This document shows, one piece after another, positions 1 to 6,717 of a DNA stretch of 64,000 bases. A program made the position numbers and the translations under genes. The stretch comes from CAYLMG01 sp964493425 (lineage in GTDB: Bacteria > Planctomycetota > Phycisphaerae > Sedimentisphaerales > Anaerobacaceae): positions 30,824 through 94,823 of the forward strand of contig CAZBMW010000011.1 of the NCBI GenBank assembly GCA_964493425.1. The letters run 5' to 3'. Every line of letters starts with the position of its first letter. Positions within the stretch are counted from its first letter, which is position 1. The notes under the pieces were generated by a model that was not told where the DNA came from, did not search any database, and saw nothing but the letters and a program-made list of their open reading frames with translations.

Positions 1-1394
1 TTGCCCGACTCGACCCTGTTCATCTGTCCCGCACCGACACCGATTACCTTTTTATTTTTAACAAGCACTATCGCATTGCTCTTGGTATGCTTGACAACGA
101 GCCAGGCCATCTTCAAATCCTCAAGCTGTTTTTCTGTCGGCCGAACCTTCGTCACAAATCTTAAATTCTCCGGCTCCCAGCCGGCCAGGTCGCGCTTCTG
201 TAATAAAAGTCCTCCAACAACGCACCGTACGTCGTACTCATTCGAATCGATTTTCGTTCGTTCTATCGGCCCGCTTTCCATCAGCCGCACCCTGCCGCCC
301 CACGCCTTCAGCGTACGAATAACCTCAACCGCATCAGTCTCGAATTCCGGTGCTATAATCACCTCCGCGAAGAATCCCCCTGCACCTCTGGCCTTGCCGA
401 ACCTGCTGTATGATTCCATTATCATTTTCGCAAGCTCAACGTCCACCTTTCTGTTAAGTGCAATTATTCCCCCGAACGCGCTGACAACGTCACCCTCATA
501 AGCCTTTTGATACGCAGCCTTGATGTCATCATCGACTGCAGCCCCGCATGCGTTCAAATGCTTGACAACCACAGCCGCAGGCTCACTGAATTCTTTGACA
601 AGCTCGAATGCGGCGTTCGTATCCATAAAGTTATTAAAGCTAATCTCCGTTCCCCCTTCCAGCAGCTTTGTACTGCTTACCGAGACCTCGCCGCTCGGTG
701 CTAACTTATACAGCGCACCCTTTTGATGCGGGTTTTCACCATAGCGAAGTGACGCCGCCTTTTTAACTGAAATTGAAATCCTGTCTGTGAATTCGACCCC
801 AGCCCGCAGATTCAGATATCTCGCAATCGCAGCATCGTAGCTTGCTGTCAGGGCGAACGCCTCCCGTGCAAGCTCGCTTCGCGTACTCGCACTCACACAC
901 CCGTTGCTCGCCTCCATCTGTTCAATCACGCTCTCATATTGCGCCGGTTCTGTCACCACCGTCACAAACTTATGATTCTTTGCCGCCGACCGAATCATAC
1001 TCGGCCCGCCGATATCGATATTCTCTATCGCATCCTCGAAGCTGCAATCCTTTTTCGCTGTCGTCTCTTCGAACGGGTAAAGGTTCACGCAGACGAGGTC
1101 AATCGGCTCTATCCCGTGTTCCTTCATCGCCGCCTTATGTTCAGCCTTGTCACGCAGTCCCAGCAACGCTCCGTGTATCTTCGGATGCAGGGTTTTGACT
1201 CTGCCGTCCATCATCTCGCCGAACCCTGTCACCTCCTCAACATCCACAACCTCAAGGCCCCCTTCTCTCAGTACATTTGCGGTCCCGCCGGTGCTTATAA
1301 TTTTAACCCCCATACCGCTGAGCTTCTTCGCAAATTCGACTATCCCCCTCTTATCTGAAACACTTATTAAAGCCGTCCTTATCCTAACTTCCAT
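1..1394 (-). CDS. purH: Bifunctional AICAR transformylase/IMP cyclohydrolase (C-terminus outside window)
   Basis: Catalyses the last two steps of IMP synthesis in the cytoplasm: formylation of AICAR, then ring closure of FAICAR. About 464 codons are visible from the ATG whose complement is at 1392-1394 (MEVRIRTALISVSDKRG); the family is usually about 520 residues, so roughly the last 50-60 are missing past base 1. Seen directly: the IMP cyclohydrolase N-terminus with STGGT and GGPSMIRSAAKN, and the transformylase motif VKHLNACG with the Lys-His pair followed by SAFGG. The DLKMAWLVVKHTKSNAIV segment near the window edge is also typical. The next gene upstream on the same strand begins beyond 65 bases of spacer. 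The start is the first ATG after a stop-free N-terminus matching the family; no strong Shine-Dalgarno site is seen. Confidence 0.95.
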   Translation of the reverse strand, partial: MEVRIRTALISVSDKRGIVEFAKKLSGMGVKIISTGGTANVLREGGLEVVDVEEVTGFGEMMDGRVKTLHPKIHGALLGLRDKAEHKAAMKEHGIEPIDLVCVNLYPFEETTAKKDCSFEDAIENIDIGGPSMIRSAAKNHKFVTVVTEPAQYESVIEQMEASNGCVSASTRSELAREAFALTASYDAAIARYLNLRAGVEFTDRISISVKKAASLRYGENPHQKGALYKLAPSGEVSVSSTKLLEGGTEISFNNFMDTNAAFELVKEFSEPAAVVVKHLNACGAAVDDDIKAAYQKAYEGDVVSAFGGIIALNRKVDVELAKMIMESYSRFGKARGAGGFFAEVIIAPEFETDAVEVIRTLKAWGGRVRLMESGPIERTKIDSNEYDVRCVVGGLLLQKRDLAGWEPENLRFVTKVRPTEKQLEDLKMAWLVVKHTKSNAIVLVKNKKVIGVGAGQMNRVESG

Positions 1395-1459
1395 AAAAAT
1401 CGCTCCGTCAAAAAACTGTTTCTTCCCTTAATTTACCCTCATCCTCAACTCTCAGTTGT

Positions 1460-2581
1460 TTACTCTTCAATCGGCTGAAGACATGCTATCCGTCCCCTCG
1501 CATCTGCTACATACATCTTCGAATCATTCACATTTGCTGCATATTTGCTTACACCAATAAGATTCACCGAATACAGCCGCTCTCCTTCCGTATTATCCAT
1601 TACAATGAGTTTGCCTTCTCTTGAAATAACATATGCTTTCCCCCCAGACTCCGCAAGCAGCCCAGCGCCGTCCGCAATTTGCCATTTGAATGCTCCCGTT
1701 ATCTTATCTATCGCTGCCAGTCCTCTCTCTTCTACATATTGGTACACCACTCTTGTTGTTACTGTCGGCCCCTGCTTAAGAACGGCCCCCGATGGATACT
1801 TCCACTCGAGTTCACCGCTGAACAAATCAATGCTGTAAACGTTCGTATCCTTGCTCGCGAATATTAATCGAACTCCGTCACTAACCATCGGTCCCACAAT
1901 CGCACCGTCGGCCTTAAATTGCTTCCACAATTGTTTTGGCCGGTCTGGTGTTATACAAAGCACATCCCCCGCCACCGTCGAAAAAACTACGTATTCATCG
2001 TCCGCAAGGACATACGTAATCGGAGAGTCGCTTATCGTCGCCGCCTCGAAAACCTGAACCTTATTCCTCGCGTTGTAAGTATGCACTCGCCTGTCCGAGC
2101 CCCCTATATAAAAGTAATTACTATTCCTCGCCGCAGGACACACAACTCCGAAGTCAAAACTCTTTTGAACCCTGTCCTCGCCGAAACCCAAATCCATCTC
2201 CACAAGTTTATTGCCGACAATCGAATAAATCTCATCCTCAAAATGGCTGAATCCAAGAACTGGAAAAGGCTCCTCTCCAATACTCCTGCTGAAAGCGACC
2301 CTGCCTGTTTTCCTGTTAATCGCCGCAAGATAGTTGCAGCTTGAAAGACCATACACCCTGTCACCTACAATATATAATTGCTTTAATTCTTCGCCGACCT
2401 TCATCGGCATCTCGATCTGCCAGACCATCTCAAGGCCCGCCTCGTTAAGAAGCTCCTTCGAGACCAAAGGCTCAAGTACTAACTGCTGCAGCTCAATCCC
2501 CGCCTCTTTTTTACCACCGTCACAGCCGACAGCACCTGCCATAATTATTACCAGCAGTAAAATCAATCCACCTCGCTTCAT
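1460..2581 (-). CDS. Secreted lipoprotein with PQQ-like beta-propeller (BamB-like fold)
   Basis: A 373-residue protein with an N-terminal signal peptide ending in a lipobox (AGAVGC, Cys at about residue 20), so it is probably anchored to a membrane on the periplasmic side. The rest is a series of blades with the PQQ/quinoprotein pattern: short repeats ending in V-x-x-x-D-x-x-x-G-x-x-x-W or similar, for example SIDLFSGELEWKYPSG, AIDKITGAFKWQIADG and VMDNTEGERLYSV. BamB of the outer-membrane protein assembly machine has this fold, but PQQ-propeller lipoproteins are numerous in planctomycetes and no BamA partner is nearby, so a Bam role is only a possibility. AAGGA lies just before the ATG. Confidence 0.8.
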   Translation of the reverse strand: MKRGGLILLLVIIMAGAVGCDGGKKEAGIELQQLVLEPLVSKELLNEAGLEMVWQIEMPMKVGEELKQLYIVGDRVYGLSSCNYLAAINRKTGRVAFSRSIGEEPFPVLGFSHFEDEIYSIVGNKLVEMDLGFGEDRVQKSFDFGVVCPAARNSNYFYIGGSDRRVHTYNARNKVQVFEAATISDSPITYVLADDEYVVFSTVAGDVLCITPDRPKQLWKQFKADGAIVGPMVSDGVRLIFASKDTNVYSIDLFSGELEWKYPSGAVLKQGPTVTTRVVYQYVEERGLAAIDKITGAFKWQIADGAGLLAESGGKAYVISREGKLIVMDNTEGERLYSVNLIGVSKYAANVNDSKMYVADARGRIACLQPIEE

Positions 2582-2635
2582 CGTCCTTTATCCTCTCAAA
2601 ATCTTTATATTGCAATGTTTCTTTTCGTCACCGCA

Positions 2636-2932
2636 TCAATCCATTTCAACGTAATCTGCCAAATCAACATCCTGCTCCTTTTCGAACTGGCGCATCTGCT
2701 CTATCCGCTCGATATCATCCTGTATCCTGTTCGCCAGCTTGAATATATAGGGCTTTCCGTCCAGCCGGTTCTGCAAATCCTCGAGCATATGCTCCCAGCC
2801 GCCCCCGTACAGCTGCCTTTTAAGGATAATCAGCATTCGCTGTTCTTCGCTGAGGGTGTTTATATAGTCGCTGACCACTTTCCTGACAGCCGTTTTACCG
2901 CCCTTTTCGCCTTTTTCTCCTTTGCCTGCCAT
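2636..2932 (-). CDS. Small conserved-looking cytoplasmic protein of unknown function
   Basis: 98 residues with a Lys/Gly-rich start (MAGKGEKGEKGGK), then a compact, charged, probably helical body (YINTLSEEQRMLIILKRQLYGGGWEHMLEDLQNRL) and an acidic end. It has no signal peptide, membrane segment or cysteine motif. Coding character is good: balanced composition, no low complexity after residue 15, and it follows the lipoprotein gene on the same strand with 54 bases between. No family is recognised. It could be a small RNA- or ribosome-associated factor given the basic tail, but nothing in the sequence proves that. Confidence 0.6.
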   Translation of the reverse strand: MAGKGEKGEKGGKTAVRKVVSDYINTLSEEQRMLIILKRQLYGGGWEHMLEDLQNRLDGKPYIFKLANRIQDDIERIEQMRQFEKEQDVDLADYVEMD

Positions 2933-3066
2933 TTAGCTATCCCTAAATTCAAGTTCCGTCTTTAGGCGGACTAAATCCTGAACACTAAATACTAAATTCC
3001 CCGCTCTTTTGCAACATTTTTTCTGAACTAATCCCCCGCCCCAACTGCGAGATATGAGTTACTAAC
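2933..3066. repeat. Intergenic stretch with small hairpin and CTAAAT-type repeats
   Basis: The gap between two minus-strand genes contains a 6-bp hairpin (TCCGTC 2955-2960, loop TTTA, GGCGGA 2965-2970) followed by short AT-rich repeats of the CTAAATCC / CTAAATACTAAATTCC kind. The same words (AAATCCTAAA) recur at 5380-5405, which suggests a dispersed non-coding element rather than a promoter. No function can be assigned. Confidence 0.4.
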
Positions 3067-4095
3067 TTACGGTGCGAGGAATGCGTCGGTTTCACAGGAG
3101 GGAGTTTCACAGCCGCTATAGGAAAGGATATTTTGAAGTGTAAAGATATCGTCCTTATCTACCCCGACAAAGCGGGTTTTTACAAATTCGACATGGCCGT
3201 CACAGAACAAAATATTCTGGCCACGACGGCGATGATTAACGCTGTTAAGATTTTTAAGTTCCTTATTGAGCTCGAGTGTAAACTGCTCGAAATTTCCCGG
3301 CAGGTTTTCAAACAGCGGATTCAAATCAGAAAGCATGGCCTTTTGGCTCAGGCTGGTTTGAGCCGGCGCTTTATGGCATCTTATTCTGAAGCTGTAATTT
3401 ATATGGTCTCTTGATGGAAAATCGTAATATCGCACGGCTCTTGTCATATCGTAAACTATTTTTGTTGAGTGTTTTTTGCCCGGGCATAAAAAGTCAGCCG
3501 GATTCTCGATATAGCCTTGTTTTACAAGAAGCCACATATGCCGGGTATTGGACTGGTGTTCGGGGCTTTTGGACTTGAACCCGACCTTCCACCACGGGGC
3601 ACCGTCAGCGGCTGCTACCAAAGGCAGCTGGCCGTCATTATCGTTCTGATAGCTCGACATTGCCTGGCCTATGCGGTACAGCTGAGACTGGCAGTAGGCT
3701 TTATTGCGGGCGTATTGAAGAGGTGAAAAATAGATACCTGCTACCAGCAATATTACAGCCGCTGTGGACAGTATGCGGGCGAAGTGTCGCCAGAAGGATC
3801 TCGGCTCCGTCACCTGCCGAGCCTGCTCTTCTGCTATAAGCTGTTCCAGCCTGAGCCGGCTTGAGCGTGCAGTGTCTTTTAGTCTTGAAATCGTGATTTC
3901 TTCCAATTCCTGAGGACAAGGTTCTTCTTGAAGGCTATTAAGCGGTGAGAGTGATGCCTTGATTTGTTCTACGAGGCGGGCGGCCTGCGGATTTGAAGAG
4001 ATTAATTGTTCGGCCTCGGCGGCCTCTTGTTCTGTGCTGATGACTATACAATAATCAAATAGCAGTTGTTTTTGCTCAATTGTCAATTCTGTCAT
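3067..4095 (-). CDS. Membrane-anchored anti-sigma-like protein fused to a pseudopilin-like C-terminal domain
   Basis: 342 residues. Residues 1-100 are an acidic helical cytoplasmic part typical in position of ECF anti-sigma factors, residues about 107-124 form one membrane segment (ILSTAAVILLVAGIYF), and the outside part begins YCQSQLYRIGQAMSSYQNDNDGQLP and ends with FCDGHVEFVKT. Those two motifs are the hallmarks of the planctomycete DUF1559/type II pseudopilin-like domain, where a helix is followed by a substrate-facing globular part and a D-G-H near the end. No zinc-finger HxxxCxxC is present in the N-terminal part. Its ATG overlaps the stop of the upstream sigma factor gene by four bases (ATGA), so the two are translationally coupled. 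Inferred role: holds the sigma factor until an envelope signal is sensed. Confidence 0.75.
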   Translation of the reverse strand: MTELTIEQKQLLFDYCIVISTEQEAAEAEQLISSNPQAARLVEQIKASLSPLNSLQEEPCPQELEEITISRLKDTARSSRLRLEQLIAEEQARQVTEPRSFWRHFARILSTAAVILLVAGIYFSPLQYARNKAYCQSQLYRIGQAMSSYQNDNDGQLPLVAAADGAPWWKVGFKSKSPEHQSNTRHMWLLVKQGYIENPADFLCPGKKHSTKIVYDMTRAVRYYDFPSRDHINYSFRIRCHKAPAQTSLSQKAMLSDLNPLFENLPGNFEQFTLELNKELKNLNSVNHRRRGQNILFCDGHVEFVKTRFVGVDKDDIFTLQNILSYSGCETPSCETDAFLAP

Positions 4096-4703
4096 CTGGT
4101 CTTCGTACTCCCGACTGCTTCTTTCCAGTCTTTAGTAAAACGGTGTACCGCTGTATGCAGCCTGCTTTTAACTGTACCGATAGGTATACTTAGGATGGAT
4201 GCCATTTGTTTGTATGAAAATTTATTAAAATAGGCCAAAATCAGTATTTCTCGCAGGTTTTCCGGCATATTTGCTATAACCTGTCTAACCCTTGAAGCGG
4301 TTTCATTTCTTGCCATATTGTCATATGGAACTACCTTGTCCGAGGTAATCGAATTTAATACGTCGTCGAAAGACATTTGTTCACTGTCAGCTACGGTCCC
4401 TATAGTCATAGCAGTACTTCTCTGCTGCTTTCTGAGTGCGTCTTTTGCCTTATTAGCGGCTATTGTGAACAGCCAGGGCCTTAAAGGCCTTGAAGTATCG
4501 AAGTTTTCCCGGCTGGTAAAAATTTGCAAAAAAGTTTCCTGGAATATGTCTTCGATAAGGCTTCTATCGTTTAAAAAGCGCCTTAGGAATGCGTAAAGGC
4601 TGTTTTTATAGCGTCTTACGATTATGCGAAAAGCAGCCTCATCGCCTGCAACGAATCGTGCGAGAAGGTCGGTATCATTCTGATTGTTTGTAACTGGTTT
4701 CAT
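4092..4703 (-). CDS. ECF-family RNA polymerase sigma factor
   Basis: 203 residues from the ATG at 4703 (MKPVTNNQND); a TTG two codons upstream is a weaker alternative. Region sigma-2 is seen as YKNSLYAFLRRFLNDRSLIEDIFQETF and RPWLFTIAANKAKDALRK, and region sigma-4 as NLREILILAYFNKFSYKQMASILSIPIGTVKSRL, a clear helix-turn-helix with the conserved GTVKSRLH. The spacing and length fit group 4 sigma factors without a sigma-3 domain. It directs RNA polymerase to a small regulon. The downstream gene, overlapping by four bases, is its probable anti-sigma partner, which is the usual layout for signal-responsive ECF pairs. Confidence 0.92.
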   Translation of the reverse strand: MKPVTNNQNDTDLLARFVAGDEAAFRIIVRRYKNSLYAFLRRFLNDRSLIEDIFQETFLQIFTSRENFDTSRPLRPWLFTIAANKAKDALRKQQRSTAMTIGTVADSEQMSFDDVLNSITSDKVVPYDNMARNETASRVRQVIANMPENLREILILAYFNKFSYKQMASILSIPIGTVKSRLHTAVHRFTKDWKEAVGSTKTR

Positions 4704-4754
4704 AAGCAAGCTTTAAAGTATCTTTAGAGTTCCTGATAATCAACGCTTCCATCC

Positions 4755-5192
4755 TTATACATCGTCCAATAACGGCAAATTACAATAAAATGACCGTTCA
4801 AAATTATTATAAATTATTCGTTGATAAAACCAAAACTTTAATTTTTGAGCAGTATAAAAACCATACCGAAAAGCTATGATTTCATTGTAAAACAAAGCCA
4901 ATTTTGGGCCAAAATTGGCTTTGTTTTGGCTTTGTTTGGCTTTGTTTTTTCGGCGGAGAAAGGTGAGAAAATTGCCGTAACTAGTTATATTACAGGCAGT
5001 TACAGTCATTTCAGTATTTTTTAAATTGGCTTTGTTTTGCATAATTTTGTTTTTTTTGCGCGCTCTGCTCCCGCCGCAAGCGGCGAGGAGCAAACGGTGC
5101 ACGATGCCAGATACTCGATGCTCGATACGACCCCGCCAACAAGTGGCGGGGCTTAAGGATTTTGAACTTAGGATTTGTAAATTGTTAGACAT
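4755..5192 (-). other. Short ORF with Q-N-K-A-N repeats downstream of leader copy A
   Basis: A 145-codon frame beginning at the ATG that ends the structured leader (MSNNLQILSSK). It includes MQNKANL and, further on, KNKAKQSQNKANF, encoded by repeats of the DNA word CAAAACAAAGCCAAT. The middle also contains GC-rich palindromes (for example the complement of 5132-5152). The composition is unlike neighbouring genes and the C-terminal third crosses a perfect palindrome, so it may be a non-coding element that happens to stay open. What favours coding is the leader, a TAAGGA site just before the ATG, and a second copy with the same layout at 20741-21148. No known family is recognised. Confidence 0.35.
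4889..4927. repeat. Perfect 17-bp inverted repeat plus tandem GGCTTTGTTTT words
   Basis: Bases 4889-4905 (AAAACAAAGCCAATTTT) are exactly complementary to 4911-4927 with a 5-base loop (GGGCC). It is followed by direct repeats of GGCTTTGTTT up to about 4950. On the minus strand this is the repeat section of the QNKAN ORF; as RNA it would form a long, strong hairpin. Confidence 0.85.
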
Positions 5193-5320
5193 TGATAATT
5201 CCTTAATACAAAAGAATTATATTTTGACTTGGCCTGCTGGCCGATGCTTGAGGAACTATCCTCCCAACGTGTGTTTGCTAACACACAAAGTTATTATACC
5301 AGTTAAGGCGAGATGTTCAA
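5190..5320 (-). promoter_or_regulatory. Leader copy A: promoter, three hairpins, Shine-Dalgarno site and ATG
   Basis: Read on the minus strand: TTGAAC (5320-5315), a 16-base spacer containing CCTTAACTGG, TATAAT (5298-5293), then hairpin 1 GTGTGTT-AGCA-AACACAC, hairpin 2 GAGGA-TAGT-TCCTC, hairpin 3 GGCC-AGCA-GGCC, the tail AAGTCAAAATATAATTC, TAAGGA and the ATG at 5192. The distance from the -10 box to the ATG is about 100 bases. Copies at 20447 and 20741 share the promoter, hairpin 1 and tail. Only hairpin pairing is judged by eye. It is not a riboswitch class I recognise. Confidence 0.6.
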
Positions 5321-5349
5321 GAAAAAAACAATTAGTGTATCGGTATATG

Positions 5350-5460
5350 GGATGAAAATCCGAAATCCGAATATCGAAATCCTAAACAAATTCGAAATCC
5401 TAAATATCAAATGAGCAAAAGAAGATTGCTTCGCTGCGTTCGCAATGACGGAGTTTTTTC
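5350..5460. repeat. Dispersed intergenic repeat (AATCCGAAATCCGAATATCG type)
   Basis: A run of near-repeats built from the word CGAAATCC(T/G)AAA (5356-5405), followed by GATTGCTTCGCTGCG and TTCGCAATGACGGA (5424-5452). Both are words that look like multi-copy intergenic elements rather than genes. No reading frame of interest is present. I see no inverted-repeat ends or transposase. Confidence 0.5.
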
Positions 5461-5709
5461 CTTTAAGTCAGAAAAATGCGGTTTGTCAAGGAAAATTTCA
5501 GGGGGAAGTATTTTGGTTGTATTAAATCAAGTCATATGATATAATTATAACCGTTTTAATGGAATGTGGAAGTGGTTTGTCCTCCTTTCCGTTATTTCTT
5601 GTTTATTTTCATAAGCAACCCGTTTGTTACTTATAATGACGAATCAAAAGTAACGAGGAAGAAAATGGAAAATTTCACTTTTAATCTTTTTTAGGAGGAT
5701 ACAAAAAAT
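5461..5709. other. AT-rich intergenic stretch
   Basis: No ORF of note. It contains a possible promoter for the next two genes (TATAAT-like ATATAATTATAA at 5537-5548) and ends in a strong AGGAGG at 5693-5698. Confidence 0.3.
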
Positions 5710-5856
5710 ATTTTTTCTATATTTGAGCTTTACGAAATAATCTTCCGGGAAACGATCGTTAAGCTTTTCACAGACCATAAACTTCACGGATTAATCCATT
5801 TTCTTGAAAACGATACTGTAAGATTAAACAATAACGGACCAGGATTCTTAAACTAA
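5710..5856 (+). CDS. Possible 48-residue protein with an ATT start, coupled to the next gene
   Basis: An open frame of 48 codons (IFSIFELYEIIFRETIVKLF...NNGPGFLN) lies between AGGAGG (5693-5698) and a TAA that overlaps the next ATG by one base (TAATG, 5854-5858). There is no ATG, GTG or TTG in the frame after the upstream stop, so initiation would have to be at ATT 5710, 11 bases after the ribosome site. The stop-start overlap is typical of a real gene pair. Alternatively this is the remnant of a longer gene whose start has been lost. Confidence 0.35.
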   Translation: MFSIFELYEIIFRETIVKLFTDHKLHGLIHFLENDTVRLNNNGPGFLN

Positions 5857-6293
5857 TGCCATCGATATCAGAATGGTTGCGAGAAAATAAGGAATGGTTT
5901 TTTTCGGGCGCAGGTTTGTTTATACTGACTGTTTTATTCTACTTCTCCAAATGGTTTCGTCGAAAAATTAATCGTCATAGATCAACGGAAGCCGGAACAT
6001 TAATGGTTTCAGGCGAATATAGATGGGCAAAGAATGATCTTCCTCATAAGACAGAGATCTTTTATCCTCAACCTTTCATATTCATACCTAATCTCTTAAT
6101 ATCTTTTCCCGAAAAGAAATCGCGGCCCCGTGTCCGTCATTATGATGTAGGTTCTCCTCAAGACCATCTACCAACATATAATTTAATTCAACAACGTAAC
6201 GATGGATTCATTATTGAAATCAAACGATGTGGTGATTATAAACCATATTTTCTTTGGAAAGCTAGAGGCGTCACAAGGAAAAAAGGACGTTAA
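5856..6293 (+). CDS. Single-pass membrane protein of unknown function
   Basis: 145 residues. A membrane segment at about 15-31 (FFSGAGLFILTVLFYFSKWF) is followed by a very basic RRKINRHR stop-transfer, so the remaining 110 residues are probably cytoplasmic. The rest has no recognised domain; features seen are GTLMVSGEYRW, PHKTEIFYPQPF and GFIIEIKRCGDYKPYFLWKARG, a beta-rich pattern. Low GC and AT-rich codon use differ from the genes around it, and it lies between repeat clusters, so it is probably acquired DNA. It is translationally coupled to the preceding short frame. Confidence 0.6.
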   Translation: MPSISEWLRENKEWFFSGAGLFILTVLFYFSKWFRRKINRHRSTEAGTLMVSGEYRWAKNDLPHKTEIFYPQPFIFIPNLLISFPEKKSRPRVRHYDVGSPQDHLPTYNLIQQRNDGFIIEIKRCGDYKPYFLWKARGVTRKKGR

Positions 6294-6350
6294 AGAAGAC
6301 AACACCAAAGCTTAATCTACAAAAGTCGTTGAAATCCGTGGTTAAAAATA

Positions 6351-6510
6351 AACAACAAAACCTGCGGTGAAACCGCAGGCTAAACAAAAGAACAAAACCC
6401 CCGAATAAGTATAACCCCGCAATAAATTGCGGGGCTATATGAACAAAACCCCCGAATAAATTCGGGGGCTATATATTTTTGAACCCCCCCAGGATAAACC
6501 TGAGGGCTAA
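6351..6510. repeat. Array of four small hairpins with varied stems and shared flanks
   Basis: H1 CCTGCGG-TGAAA-CCGCAGG (6361-6379), H2 CCCCGCAAT-AA-ATTGCGGGG (6415-6434), H3 CCCCCGAAT-AA-ATTCGGGGG (6449-6468) and H4 CCCCCAGG-ATAAA-CCTGAGGG with one mismatch (6486-6506). Each is preceded by AACAAAACC or GAACCC and followed by CTAAAC, CTATAT or CTAACC. A half copy (ACCCCCGAATAA, 6397-6408) lies between H1 and H2. H3 is followed by TATATATTTTTG and could act as a terminator for the upstream gene. The stems differ while pairing is kept. Confidence 0.8.
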
Positions 6511-6627
6511 CCGAAAGTACAACCTAAACAAAATTGGAATCTCGTTATCCGGTCTAAAATCTTCGTGTTTTGGTGTCTTCGCGGCTAAAAATCACAAATT
6601 AAAGACAAAGATTCCCTAAGAAAATAC

Positions 6628-6656
6628 TTGAAATTTAAGGGTAAATTTTGTATGAT
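6628..6656 (+). promoter_or_regulatory. Sigma-70 type promoter for the Cys-rich secreted protein
   Basis: TTGAAA at 6628-6633, exactly 17 bases, TATGAT at 6651-6656. Transcription would start near 6663, which rules out any in-frame start upstream of it and supports the ATG at 6718 behind AGGAGG (6704-6709). Confidence 0.6.
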
Positions 6657-6717
6657 TATTGGTACCAAGCGGAACCAATTTAAGCATATATTACAACCGT
6701 TACAGGAGGCCAGGATT

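Noticed and set aside
1..1431. Several plus-strand frames at the left edge
   Set aside because: They are complements of purH, whose translation is continuous and motif-rich on the minus strand.
6361..6506. CRISPR array
   Set aside because: The repeats are not identical, the spacers are only about 15-35 bases and there are no cas genes in the window.
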